Of a stretch of 64,000 nt of DNA, positions 14,797 through 23,961 are shown one piece after another (within the stretch, counting starts at the first letter, position 1; each line of letters opens with the position of its first letter). The notes beneath the pieces were generated by a model that was given only the letters and a program-made list of their open reading frames with translations, was not told the origin of the DNA and searched no databases. This stretch comes from Mesoflavibacter sp037029465 (lineage in GTDB: Bacteria > Bacteroidota > Bacteroidia > Flavobacteriales > Flavobacteriaceae): NCBI RefSeq assembly GCF_037029465.1, contig NZ_JAYMEM010000026.1, positions 496,001-560,000 of the forward strand. Direction: 5' to 3'. The translations under genes and the position numbers were made by a program.

Positions 14797-16902
14797 ATGA
14801 AATACAAACTATTACTACTAGCCCTATTATTTTCAGCATGTCTTTATGCCGATAACCAAAAACCTAAAACCACTTTAACTGAAGTTACCGTTTATTTAGA
14901 AGGTGCGCAATTGACAAGAACAGCATCAATAACCTTAGAAAAAGGAACCACAGCATTTACTTTTGACAAGCTTTCACCTTATATACAAGAAAGTAGTATA
15001 CAGATTTCAGGATTAAAAGATGCAACAGTGTTATCTATTAATTATGGTGTTAATTATTTATCAAATGCAGAAAACTCTGAAGAAGTTGAAACTCTTAAAA
15101 AGAATATAGAAACACTTAAAGATAGTATCACTTTTGAAGAAAATTTAATTTCTGGCTTTATTGAAGAAATGACACTTATTCAAAATAATCGGAAATTAGG
15201 AAATGAAAATGAAGTAGTTAGCCTAGAAAAGCTAAAACAACTTACAGACTATTTTAGAAAACGAATTACTGCAATAAAAACAGACATTTTTAAGTCTAAC
15301 AAAAAAATAGCAGATTATAATAAAACTATCAATGATTTAACAAAACAGTTACAAGCGTTTAATGCTGAAGAAGATATTAAAACGGGTGAAATTACAGTAA
15401 AATTAAATACAGATGTTACTACCAATTTAGACTTAATTATTAAATACAATGTTACGCAAGCAGGTTGGTTTCCTATTTACGATTTAAAAGCCGAAAAAAT
15501 AAATACACCCTTAGAATTAGCATACAAAGCCCATGTGTATCAAAACACAGGTAATAATTGGGATAATGTACAGTTAACCTTATCTACTAGTGACCCTAAT
15601 ACAAATAATATAAAACCAGATGTAAATCCAAAATATTTAAATTTTATAAGTAAGTATAGTGCATACAATAGTAACTCTGTTATAAAAAGTTACAACTATA
15701 AATACAACCCAACAATTAAAACGGTATCTGGTGTTGTTAGTGATGAAAATGGATTACCTCTTCCAAGTGCAACTGTTTTAATTAAAGGGACATCTATTGG
15801 TACCACTACTGATTTTGATGGCAAATACACAATACAAGTAGAAAAAGGGCAAGAATTAATATTCTCTTATGTTGGTTATGAAACTAAAAATATTGCTATA
15901 CATTCAACAACAATTAATACTAATTTATATCCAGATAATAATACTTTAGATGAAGTTATAGTTATAGGTTATGGCACAAATAATATTAGTAATACAAATT
16001 CTAATTACACGAATAAAGTAAGAGAAATGGCTAAAAAGGAAGATTGGGATGATGAACCCGCAATTAAAATTAGAGGTGTCGGAACGATTAATCCAAATAA
16101 TCCTCCTTTATTTGTTGTCAATGGTGTTGTAGTTAGTCAAAATGAAATTTCAAATATAGATCCAAATAGTATTTTGAATGTAGAAACATTAAAAAACTCT
16201 AGTGAAACTGCAATATATGGTTCAAGAGGAGCTAATGGTGTTATAGTTGTTACTACTAAAGAAACCACCTCTAACGGAGACACCATAGAAGAAGGTATTA
16301 CAAACACACGTTTTGAAATTAAAAAACCATATACTATAGCTACTAATGGCGACATAACCGTTATTGAGATAGAAAAATATGATGTCCCTGCCAAATACAA
16401 TTATTTTACAGCTCCTGTCATAAACGAAAATGTCTTTTTAACAGCCAAAATTGGTAACTGGGAACAATACAGATTACTACCTGGAGAAGCTAACGTTTAT
16501 TTTGAAGGTAGCTACTCTGGCAAAACCAACATAAACCCCTTATCTACAACAGATAGTTTAACAGTATCACTTGGAGTAGACCCTAATGTGGTTGTAAAAA
16601 GAACTCAGCTAGACGATTTTAAAAAGACCACTTTTATAGGAAACAATAAAGTAATTAATAAGGCTTTTGAAATTGAAATTAAAAATAACAAAGCAAGTGC
16701 AATAGATATTGTGTTGCTTGATAGAATCCCGATAAGTCAAAATAAAGAAATTAAAATTGATAATATCGAAACAGAAACTTCTAATTATAATGAAGATAAA
16801 GGCATTATGAAATGGAAAATTAATCTAAAATCTCAAAAATCTGAAAAACATAAATTTTCATATACTGTAAAATACCCCAAAGAAAAACGTGTCAACTTAT
16901 AA
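14797..16902 (+). CDS. DUF4139 protein with inserted CarboxypepD_reg-like and TonB plug-like domains
   Basis: A 701-residue secreted protein: signal peptide (about 1-18), DUF4140-type N-terminal beta domain (TEVTVYLEGAQLTRTASI), a coiled coil (about 95-190), then DUF4139 (WFPIYDLKAEKI, YKAHVYQNTGNNWDNVQLTLSTSDP). At about 308-382 DUF4139 is interrupted by a carboxypeptidase-regulatory-like beta domain (GTTTDFDGKYTI, FSYVGYETK), and at about 383-490 by a TonB-receptor plug-like domain (LDEVIVIGYG, VNGVV, IYGSRGANGVIVVTTK). DUF4139 then resumes (VPAKYNYFTAPVINENVFL, YFEGSYSGKTNI). No receptor barrel follows. Related proteins are called mucoidy-inhibitor-like; function is not established. Confidence 0.8.
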   Translation: MKYKLLLLALLFSACLYADNQKPKTTLTEVTVYLEGAQLTRTASITLEKGTTAFTFDKLSPYIQESSIQISGLKDATVLSINYGVNYLSNAENSEEVETLKKNIETLKDSITFEENLISGFIEEMTLIQNNRKLGNENEVVSLEKLKQLTDYFRKRITAIKTDIFKSNKKIADYNKTINDLTKQLQAFNAEEDIKTGEITVKLNTDVTTNLDLIIKYNVTQAGWFPIYDLKAEKINTPLELAYKAHVYQNTGNNWDNVQLTLSTSDPNTNNIKPDVNPKYLNFISKYSAYNSNSVIKSYNYKYNPTIKTVSGVVSDENGLPLPSATVLIKGTSIGTTTDFDGKYTIQVEKGQELIFSYVGYETKNIAIHSTTINTNLYPDNNTLDEVIVIGYGTNNISNTNSNYTNKVREMAKKEDWDDEPAIKIRGVGTINPNNPPLFVVNGVVVSQNEISNIDPNSILNVETLKNSSETAIYGSRGANGVIVVTTKETTSNGDTIEEGITNTRFEIKKPYTIATNGDITVIEIEKYDVPAKYNYFTAPVINENVFLTAKIGNWEQYRLLPGEANVYFEGSYSGKTNINPLSTTDSLTVSLGVDPNVVVKRTQLDDFKKTTFIGNNKVINKAFEIEIKNNKASAIDIVLLDRIPISQNKEIKIDNIETETSNYNEDKGIMKWKINLKSQKSEKHKFSYTVKYPKEKRVNL

Positions 16903-16925
16903 ATATTGAGATGGTTGGTTGTTTT

Positions 16926-16969
16926 GAAACCTTGAAACCTATTCTATTTGAATGGTTTTGAGGTTTTTC
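16926..16969. terminator. Bidirectional hairpin terminator
   Basis: GAAACCTTGAAACC (16926-16939) pairs with the segment 16954-16969 with two G-U pairs and one bulge, between the converging DUF4139 and QEGLA genes; T-runs follow on the + side. Confidence 0.55.
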
Positions 16970-16979
16970 AATTTTTATG

Positions 16980-18137
16980 CTACTTCAAACTATTCAATAT
17001 AAAATCAAAATTCTTATTTTGATTATCGTTTGTTAAATATGCATCTGTGTAGTGAATAGATGGAATGGCTAAGCCTAATTCCTGCATTTTTAATATAACG
17101 TCTTTATATTCTAACGTCACTTTTCCTGTCAATAAAACATTTAAATCTTCTCCTGATTTAGCATAATCATAAACCTTTTTTAAACCGGTTAAATACAAAT
17201 GATCTTTTGTAAATCCGCCACCACGATGCACACGCAACGTTACTATAAAGGCTTTATCACGGTTTAATTTATATTGATTGTGAAGTAAGTCAAACGTATC
17301 TGAAAAACTATATCCTTTTGCTAAACTATCTGCAGCTATCACACGATACGCTAATTCTTTTAATCTGGTAATGGTTAAATTACCTGACATATATTCAGAA
17401 TACACGGCTAATCCTTCTTGGGTTTCTACATTATTAGGAAAACCGTTAGAAAACACTTTTAAAGGCTGAGATAATCCGTTAAACGTAGTAACCATGTGTA
17501 CACCAATTTCATGATTGGCTAATACTGCTAATTGATTTTTACTAAACTTATGATTACGACGTAATAGTAAAGTTTTAGTATTGTTTTGCACCATTGCTGC
17601 TGCAGAAATATTAGTCGATTTTTTTATAGTAAAATCAAAATCATAACGTTTACGATAATCTTCAAAGTAAGCTATAGCATCGTCTACGTTGTAAAGTGGT
17701 AATAAATCTTCTTCAAAATCACTATCATCAAAACGCAGGATAAACTTTGCATTTTCAATATCTCTTTCGGTTGGTGTACCAAAACTTTTTAAACTATTAA
17801 AGTAGAATTTTCGTCCTTGACCAATGGTTTCAATACACTCTATTAAGCCAGAATATTCGTAAATAATGTCTTTGTAAAGCTCACGAATACTTTCGTCTTT
17901 TATACGCTCTAATCGTTGCGAAAAAAATAATCGATGCAATTTGTAGCCATTAAATCTAATTTTTGGGTATTTAAATTGTGGCTCGTAATTATATTTAGAA
18001 GAAAAGAATTGTTTTTTCTCGCTTTCAATATTTAAAGGATTGATGTAATTAAGTAATTCAATCTTTTTGACCAATCGATTAAGATTAGCGTCAATATCAA
18101 ATAAGTTTTGGTATTTTTCTTCTAAAGTAGATGTCAT
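16980..18137 (-). CDS. QEGLA-motif (DUF1704) zinc metallopeptidase-like protein
   Basis: A 385-residue cytosolic protein of the DUF1704 family, often labelled flavohemoglobin-expression-modulating QEGLA protein. The metallopeptidase-like site is visible: NHEIGVH near residue 208 (HExxxH) and TQEGLAVYSEY near 236, with Glu as third-ligand candidate. Eukaryotic relatives (MATCAP) are tyrosine carboxypeptidases, so a C-terminal trimming activity is a reasonable inference; the substrate in bacteria is unknown. It is the last gene of a four-gene operon, two bases after the N-formylglutamate amidohydrolase stop. Confidence 0.85.
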   Translation of the reverse strand: MTSTLEEKYQNLFDIDANLNRLVKKIELLNYINPLNIESEKKQFFSSKYNYEPQFKYPKIRFNGYKLHRLFFSQRLERIKDESIRELYKDIIYEYSGLIECIETIGQGRKFYFNSLKSFGTPTERDIENAKFILRFDDSDFEEDLLPLYNVDDAIAYFEDYRKRYDFDFTIKKSTNISAAAMVQNNTKTLLLRRNHKFSKNQLAVLANHEIGVHMVTTFNGLSQPLKVFSNGFPNNVETQEGLAVYSEYMSGNLTITRLKELAYRVIAADSLAKGYSFSDTFDLLHNQYKLNRDKAFIVTLRVHRGGGFTKDHLYLTGLKKVYDYAKSGEDLNVLLTGKVTLEYKDVILKMQELGLAIPSIHYTDAYLTNDNQNKNFDFILNSLK

Positions 18138-18139
18138 TT

Positions 18140-18970
18140 TTATTGTTTGTGTGTTTGGTAAAATGCGTTTGCATGAGTTACCAATCTAGTTTTTAGCTGC
18201 TCTTCTACTGCTGCAACAACTTCGGGATACATAATGTATTCATATTCATCGCAATAGACTTTAGCAATTTCGGTTGCCAAAACTAAGGTATTTTGAAAAT
18301 TCTGAGTAATAAATTTTAAGAAATATCCATTACCTTGAAAGGTATCGTTGACTTTAGATGTACTTTTAATTCCGTTAGGTAAATCAAGCTCGCTTAGGCT
18401 TTGTCGCCAAGTTTCAACATCATTTCCAAAACGGTTGTTGTCTATATTCGAGGTGCCTAAATTCCAAGTTGGCACTTCTCTATCCCAACGTTTCCAGTTG
18501 TAGCTATGCATATCGTAAACCACGCAAACTCCAAATTTGGTTTCAATTTTATTAATTAAAGCGTGTACGACTTTGTAAAAGTTGTCGTGTTTTTGAAGTG
18601 ATTTTTCTTTTTGAGCTTCTGGTAATGGGTTTTTCCATAATTGTTTGCCCCAAGCATCTGTGTAAATAGCGGTTTCTGGCGCACGATTTAAATCGTATTC
18701 AAAACGTGAATCCATTCCTGCAATGACTATTGGATGCGAAGTTACCATGTTTTTAGTTTCAGGATCTTCTTCGTACCAACGCTCATATTCGGTATGCAAG
18801 CAATTGCCCCAAAGTTCTTTTCTAAACTGATGTCCGTCGTGTACAGCACCACAAACGTAATGCACGTAACTGTCTATTTTTAAAGTGAAAGAATAGTCTT
18901 CTGCAACCGCATGAAAACAGTCTTCATTTTCAATTTTTGAAATGATCTGAGAAATACTAAGCCTTTCCAC
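18140..18970 (-). CDS. N-formylglutamate amidohydrolase family protein
   Basis: A 276-residue protein of the N-formylglutamate amidohydrolase family. Visible features: HDGHQFRKELW, GMDSRFEYDLNRAPE (acidic/Arg substrate-side residues) and VVYDMHSYNWKR, the DxHS zinc-ligand segment. Classical members hydrolyse N-formyl-L-glutamate in histidine breakdown, but no hut genes are present here. Its company (GshB-like ligase, rhodanese, QEGLA protein) suggests a different amide or peptide substrate. Its ATG and the sulfurtransferase stop codon overlap by one base. Confidence 0.85.
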   Translation of the reverse strand: MERLSISQIISKIENEDCFHAVAEDYSFTLKIDSYVHYVCGAVHDGHQFRKELWGNCLHTEYERWYEEDPETKNMVTSHPIVIAGMDSRFEYDLNRAPETAIYTDAWGKQLWKNPLPEAQKEKSLQKHDNFYKVVHALINKIETKFGVCVVYDMHSYNWKRWDREVPTWNLGTSNIDNNRFGNDVETWRQSLSELDLPNGIKSTSKVNDTFQGNGYFLKFITQNFQNTLVLATEIAKVYCDEYEYIMYPEVVAAVEEQLKTRLVTHANAFYQTHKQ

Positions 18971-20118
18971 TATTTTAAAATCTTTTTTAGGTAGTTGTAA
19001 GCCTCTTTTTCCATGATATAAAAACCACCATCTGCAAACGCCATTAATTTAATATCTGCAAACAAATCTGCTAAATCATTACGATAATAATCATGAGTTT
19101 TTACAGCTTCGATAATATTTTGAATGCTTTGATAATCATTATCTTCTTCAAATTTTTCTTCAACACGTTTGTAGATAGTTTTATCTACTCTAGAAAGGAT
19201 ATATTCTTTTTCTTTTCGGGTTTCTTCTAAATCAGAATGCGCTATAAAAATTAAAATATAGGCTAATAACTCTTCTTTTGTCCATTGTTTTGGATCATTC
19301 ATATGTCCTGTTGTTAAAGTTCCGTATTCTGTCCACGAACCATCGTAAACACTATTGTTATATGCTGAAATTGTTGCAGCTAAACTTAAAATTGAAGCCG
19401 TAATACCAGAGCCACAACTAAATACTAAATGTTGATTGTTGTCTGTTAAATCTTTAAAAATTGAAGCAATTTGTTCTTTTTGCAGAAATTTATGTCCGTT
19501 TAACACCTTTTGATACGGTAAATTAACCGAGTTTGGTATTTGTCCAGAACGTAAACCTTGTCTTGGTTCTGGCACGCGACACATAAAACGATCGTTAGAT
19601 CGTGCATCGATAATTTTGAAATTTGGGTCTTTTTTAATAGCGTCTAAAGACTCAAAATACACCACGTTATTTGGATTGTATTTAGCGGTGAAATCACCTA
19701 AAGGATACTGTTTTTCTGATTTTAATTCAGTTGAAAATTGATGTGCATTCCATTCAGGAAAACCACCATCTAAAACAGCTACGTTATTATGACCAAAAGT
19801 TTTGAAAAGCCACCAAGCACGAGGACTAGAATACACGCCAATTTCATCATAAACAACAATGAAATCATCTTGATTTATGCCTAGTTTTTGAGTTTCGTTT
19901 TGAAATTGAATTTCTGAAGGAATTGTATTTGGGAATTCTGCAGAAACATCGCTAAACGCTTTTTTTATATCAAAAAAACGAGCGTTTGGGATTTGGTGTG
20001 TTTCTGTTTTAAAATCACCAGTAACTTTTGGTATCGTTGCATTTAAAACAACAATTTTAGGGTCATTAATATGATTTTTTAACCAATCTACAGAAACTAT
20101 GTTATCAAAACCTTCCAT
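18970..20118 (-). CDS. Two-domain rhodanese sulfurtransferase with C-terminal TerB-like helical domain
   Basis: A 382-residue protein. Residues about 5-130 form an inactive-looking rhodanese domain; 150-265 form the active one, with the loop CGSGITAS near residue 235 typical of mercaptopyruvate/thiosulfate sulfurtransferases. Conserved Arg in FIVVYDEIGVYSSPRAWW fits the substrate-binding side. The last 105 residues (from KEELLAYILIFIAHSD to FADIKLMAFADGGF) are helical and acidic and recall TerB/tellurite-resistance-like domains, which is unusual for this enzyme class. The gene starts 9 bases after the ATP-grasp gene in an operon. Confidence 0.83.
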   Translation of the reverse strand: MEGFDNIVSVDWLKNHINDPKIVVLNATIPKVTGDFKTETHQIPNARFFDIKKAFSDVSAEFPNTIPSEIQFQNETQKLGINQDDFIVVYDEIGVYSSPRAWWLFKTFGHNNVAVLDGGFPEWNAHQFSTELKSEKQYPLGDFTAKYNPNNVVYFESLDAIKKDPNFKIIDARSNDRFMCRVPEPRQGLRSGQIPNSVNLPYQKVLNGHKFLQKEQIASIFKDLTDNNQHLVFSCGSGITASILSLAATISAYNNSVYDGSWTEYGTLTTGHMNDPKQWTKEELLAYILIFIAHSDLEETRKEKEYILSRVDKTIYKRVEEKFEEDNDYQSIQNIIEAVKTHDYYRNDLADLFADIKLMAFADGGFYIMEKEAYNYLKKILK

Positions 20119-20127
20119 AGCTAAATA

Positions 20128-21165
20128 TTAAGCTTCGTCTACTCTTTTACGTAATCTAGAGCGTCTGTTAAAAGCTTCCAAATTATCTAACACTTTGCTT
20201 TCTAAGAAATCTATTACTTTTTCTTCAACTCTACGTTTGTTTTTGTAAACTTTGTTGATGTAAGTAATTCCTCCAGGTGACATCACATTGACTTCTACTA
20301 ACTTACCGCCAATAACATCGATACCTACAAAATACAAACCATCTTTAACCAGTTTAGGTCCAATTTGTTTACATAATGCTTTTTCAGCTTTTGTTAGCGT
20401 ATGTTTTTGTACACTTCCGCCAGCAGATACATTAGATCTGTGATCATCACTACCAGGTACACGTCTCATTGCGCCAACAGCTTCACCATTCAACATTAAA
20501 ATTCTAACATCACCTTGATCGGCACCTTCAATATAATCTTGTAAAATCACATAGTTTGATGTGCCGTCTTTTCCGCTTATGTAAAAATCTAATAGAGAAT
20601 TAATATTACTCATCGCAGACTTTTCAATTAAAATAACACCAGATCCACCAAAACCATTTAACGGTTTAAGAATCATTTTATCAGATTTACTATTTTTAAT
20701 TTGTTCTATTAGGTATTTTTTATTCTTAGATACATGAGTATTTGGAATGATATTGCTGTGTGCATCACCAAAAGCAGCTGTGTATAATTTATTATTTGCT
20801 TCACGCATACCTTCTAAAGAATTGATGATAAACACATCATCTTTAACCGAATCTAAAAAGTTAAGCATGATTGGGTCAAGTGGCGGATTTGCTCTGAAGA
20901 AAATAGCATCAAAACCAGCAAGCGGAAGCATTTCTTCTCTTAGCTCTGCCTTTTTATAAAATGATTTTAATGACGTTGGCACTTTATCCATACGTCCTAT
21001 TACGGTACAAAACGCACTAGTCACGCTATCTCTAATCGTTAAATTTGCTGGAGAACACATAGCAACACCATGGTTACGTTTAGCACATTCTTTAATAAGC
21101 GCTAGACTTGTGTCATTTTCTGGGTCTATTTGATCCCATGGATACATGATAAAGCAAACATTCAT
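20128..21165 (-). CDS. gshB: Glutathione synthase-like ATP-grasp ligase
   Basis: A 345-residue ATP-grasp enzyme with the GshB layout: N-terminal FIMYPWDQIDPENDTSLAL (GshB proteins have a similar DPI segment), FRANPPLD, the ATP-grasp loop KPLNGFGGSGVILIE, RILMLNGEAVGAMRR, and the metal site VGIDVIGGKLVEVNVMSPGG. GshB joins glycine to gamma-glutamylcysteine. No GshA homologue is in the window, and bshA shows this lineage makes bacillithiol, so the real substrate may differ. It is the first gene of the four-gene operon; the C-terminus is basic (RRSRLRKRVDEA). Confidence 0.8.
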   Translation of the reverse strand: MNVCFIMYPWDQIDPENDTSLALIKECAKRNHGVAMCSPANLTIRDSVTSAFCTVIGRMDKVPTSLKSFYKKAELREEMLPLAGFDAIFFRANPPLDPIMLNFLDSVKDDVFIINSLEGMREANNKLYTAAFGDAHSNIIPNTHVSKNKKYLIEQIKNSKSDKMILKPLNGFGGSGVILIEKSAMSNINSLLDFYISGKDGTSNYVILQDYIEGADQGDVRILMLNGEAVGAMRRVPGSDDHRSNVSAGGSVQKHTLTKAEKALCKQIGPKLVKDGLYFVGIDVIGGKLVEVNVMSPGGITYINKVYKNKRRVEEKVIDFLESKVLDNLEAFNRRSRLRKRVDEA

Positions 21166-21268
21166 TTTTTAAGGTTTTTGGTTGGTTAGATGATTAAAAT
21201 TATTAAAAAATATTAATGTTAAAAATAATTTGTGATAAATAAATTAGATACTATTAATTAAGTAGATC

Positions 21269-21287
21269 CTTCGACTTCGCTCAGGAT
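21269..21287 (+). repeat. CTTCGACTTCGCTCAG intergenic repeat
   Basis: CTTCGACTTCGCTCAG at 21269-21284 matches the reverse complement of 5237-5252 at 15 of 16 positions, and ATCCT/AGGAT flanks it. It lies in the gap between gshB and the symporter gene. Confidence 0.6.
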
Positions 21288-21323
21288 AAGCGATTCACAA
21301 AGTTTATAAAACTTGTTCTCTGC

Positions 21324-22649
21324 TTATTTCACGTTTTCATAATTATCATCCCATTCTTTTGGATGTGGATCGTGCAACTTATCTAAAGACTTTGCTACTA
21401 GCATAGATACTGTTGCATCACCAGTTACATTAACTACGGTACGACACATATCTAAAGGTCTGTCTACTGCAAATATTAGTGCTAATCCAATTGGTAATAA
21501 TTCTGCAGGAAAACCTATAGACTCTAAAACAATCACTAACATTACCATACCAGCACTAGGTACAGCTGCACTACCAATAGAGGCTAGTAAAGCTGTTAAA
21601 ATAATAACGATTTGATTGGTAAAAGTTAGTCCTTCTGGCCAAATAACCTGCATGATAAATACTGCAGCAATACCTTGATATAAACTTGTTCCATCCATAT
21701 TAACGGTAGCACCAACAGGTAATACAAATCCAGAAACTTCTTTATCTACGCCAAGATGCTCTTCTACGCGTTCCATTGTTACTGGTAATGTTGCGGCACT
21801 ACTTGAGGTTGAAAATGCTAATAATTGCGCAGGACTAATTTGTTGTAAGAACCACATTGGCGATTTTTTGGTGTAAAAGCTAACTAATACTAAGTAAAAA
21901 CAAATCATTAAAATTAAACCACCAACAACGCATAACGCATAGTATAAAAGTTTTAAAAGAATCTCAGTATCGTCAAAAGCAATGATAACGTTTGCCATTA
22001 ATGCAAATACAGCATAAGGAGCAAACAGCATAATTAAATCGACCATTTTCATGATGACTTCGTTTAGCGAATCGAAAAAATCCACCATTGGTTTGGCTTT
22101 TTTCTCTCCAATCAGCAACAGACAAATACCTACAAAAAGTGCAAAAAATATGACTTGTAACATTGAAGCATCTGCAAAAGATTGAAATATATTACTAGGG
22201 AAAATATCTACTAATGGCTGCAATGGACCAGCATCTTTAGTGGCGTTGGCTTTGTTTAATTTATCGACAACACCAGCATCATTTTCATATTTCATTTTAA
22301 TTTTTTCGATGGTGTCTTTTGGCATACCTGTACCTGGTTTTGCAATATTTACTATGCTTAAACCAATAACTATTGCAACTAAAGTTGTTGCGATATAAAT
22401 ACCAATAGTACGCAAGCCCATTTTTTTGATTTTTGAAATATCTTTTAAATCAGATACACCTTTAATCAATGATGCTAAAATCAAAGGAACTGCAATTAAC
22501 TTTAAAAGATTAATAAAAATTTTTCCGAAAGGAGCTATCCAATGCGTTGTAAATAATTTTCCTCCATCAATAGTATTCATTATAAAACCGAAAACGATAC
22601 CTATTACCATTCCTATAATAATCTTCCAGTGTAATGCTAGTTTTTTCAT
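21324..22649 (-). CDS. Dicarboxylate/amino acid:cation symporter (DAACS family)
   Basis: A 441-residue inner-membrane protein with about eight helices and the GltPh-type transport core: AFSTSSSAATLPVTMERVEEHLGV (serine-rich re-entrant loop 1), GATVNMDGTSLYQ (the NMDGT motif), and AAVPSAGMVMLVIVLESIG followed by DRPLDMCRTVVNVTGDA in the last helix, where the Asp and Arg side chains of these transporters bind the substrate. It imports acidic amino acids or C4-dicarboxylates with sodium or protons. The Arg in CRTVVNVTGD favours acidic amino acids, but this cannot be settled by eye. It is a single gene. Confidence 0.9.
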   Translation of the reverse strand: MKKLALHWKIIIGMVIGIVFGFIMNTIDGGKLFTTHWIAPFGKIFINLLKLIAVPLILASLIKGVSDLKDISKIKKMGLRTIGIYIATTLVAIVIGLSIVNIAKPGTGMPKDTIEKIKMKYENDAGVVDKLNKANATKDAGPLQPLVDIFPSNIFQSFADASMLQVIFFALFVGICLLLIGEKKAKPMVDFFDSLNEVIMKMVDLIMLFAPYAVFALMANVIIAFDDTEILLKLLYYALCVVGGLILMICFYLVLVSFYTKKSPMWFLQQISPAQLLAFSTSSSAATLPVTMERVEEHLGVDKEVSGFVLPVGATVNMDGTSLYQGIAAVFIMQVIWPEGLTFTNQIVIILTALLASIGSAAVPSAGMVMLVIVLESIGFPAELLPIGLALIFAVDRPLDMCRTVVNVTGDATVSMLVAKSLDKLHDPHPKEWDDNYENVK

Positions 22650-22702
22650 ATGATATGTTTCACTCTTGCCTAAGCAATATTCTATTTAGTTAGTTTTTAA
22701 GG

Positions 22703-22722
22703 ATTCCTGACTATTCAGGAAT
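22703..22722. repeat. ATTCCTGA/TCAGGAAT intergenic inverted repeat
   Basis: ATTCCTGA (22703-22710) and TCAGGAAT (22715-22722) surround CTAT, followed by GACA. It sits between aroC and the symporter gene on the same strand and resembles another common flavobacterial intergenic repeat; it has only a weak T-tract, so termination is uncertain. Confidence 0.55.
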
Positions 22723-22727
22723 GACAA

Positions 22728-23786
22728 TTAATATATTTTGTTAATTAAATAATAATCAGCTAAAACCAATGCAGCCATAGTTTCTACAATAGGTACGGCA
22801 CGAGGTACAACACATGGATCGTGTCTTCCTTTACCTTGCATTTCAACTTCGTTTCCATCTTTATCAATGGTTATTTGGTCTTGCATAATCGTTGCTACAG
22901 GTTTAAAAGCAACTCTAAAATAAATATCCATACCGTTACTTATTCCTCCTTGGATACCACCAGAAAGATTGGTTTTTGTGCTTCCATCGATATTGAATTG
23001 GTCGTTATGTTCGCTACCTTTCATTTTAGCACCACAAAATCCGCTACCATACTCAAAACCTTTTACAGCGTTAATTGATAGCATCGCTTTACCTAATTCG
23101 GCATGTAATTTATCAAAAACAGGTTCTCCTAATCCGATAGGTACATTTTGAAGTACACAAGTAATGGTGCCGCCAATAGTATCACCTTCTTTACGGATTT
23201 CTTTGATTTTTTCAATCATTTTATCGGCATATTCAGCATCAGGACATCTTACAATATTGTCTTCAGTTTTTGAAAAATCTAAGCTTTGATAAGGTTTTTC
23301 AAGAAAAATATCACCTACGGAAGAAGTAAACGCATTAATCTTTATGTTTTTAAGCATTTGCTTTGCAATAGCACCAGCTACTACTCTACTTGCTGTTTCG
23401 CGTGCACTACTACGTCCGCCACCACGATAATCTCTAAAGCCATATTTTTTATCGTACACAAAATCGGCGTGACTTGGTCTATACGCGTCTTTAATATGCG
23501 AATAATCTTTAGATTTTTGATTGGCGTTTTCTATAACAAAACCTATTGGCGTGCCTGTTGTTTTACCTTCAAAAATACCTGAAAGAAATTTGACTTCGTC
23601 TGGTTCTTTACGTTGGGTAACAATCTTTGATTGACCAGGTTTACGACGATTCATTTCGTGCTGGATTGCTTCAAAATCTAATTCAATTCCTGGAGGACAA
23701 CCATCTATAATTCCGCCAATTGCAGTTCCGTGTGACTCACCAAATGTGGTGATTTTAAATAAATTTCCGAAGCTATTTCCTGCCAT
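22728..23786 (-). CDS. aroC: Chorismate synthase
   Basis: A 352-residue enzyme that converts EPSP to chorismate with reduced FMN, the last step of the shikimate pathway. Family signatures: GNSFGNLFKITTFGESHG at the start, the conserved GGGRSSARETASRVVAGA, and RHDPCVVPRAVPIVE near the C-terminus. I choose the second ATG (MAGNSFG) because family members start MAGN; the ATG two codons earlier would add only MF. Single gene, minus strand. No other aro gene in the window. Confidence 0.96.
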   Translation of the reverse strand: MAGNSFGNLFKITTFGESHGTAIGGIIDGCPPGIELDFEAIQHEMNRRKPGQSKIVTQRKEPDEVKFLSGIFEGKTTGTPIGFVIENANQKSKDYSHIKDAYRPSHADFVYDKKYGFRDYRGGGRSSARETASRVVAGAIAKQMLKNIKINAFTSSVGDIFLEKPYQSLDFSKTEDNIVRCPDAEYADKMIEKIKEIRKEGDTIGGTITCVLQNVPIGLGEPVFDKLHAELGKAMLSINAVKGFEYGSGFCGAKMKGSEHNDQFNIDGSTKTNLSGGIQGGISNGMDIYFRVAFKPVATIMQDQITIDKDGNEVEMQGKGRHDPCVVPRAVPIVETMAALVLADYYLINKIY

Positions 23787-23961
23787 AAACATTTAATTTA
23801 CGCTAATGTAATCATAAAAAATGCCTAAACAAAACAGGTTTTATTTCAACTCAAAAAATTTGGTAATATTAACTTAACAATATGCTGATAATTAAATAAT
23901 TGTCTATTCACGTTGTATTAACAATCAATACGAATATTTGTAGTGTCAAAAATCTATAGTA

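Noticed and set aside
22821..23582. Three plus-strand ORFs inside aroC
   Set aside because: They are reverse-strand readings of the strongly supported aroC and encode no recognisable protein.
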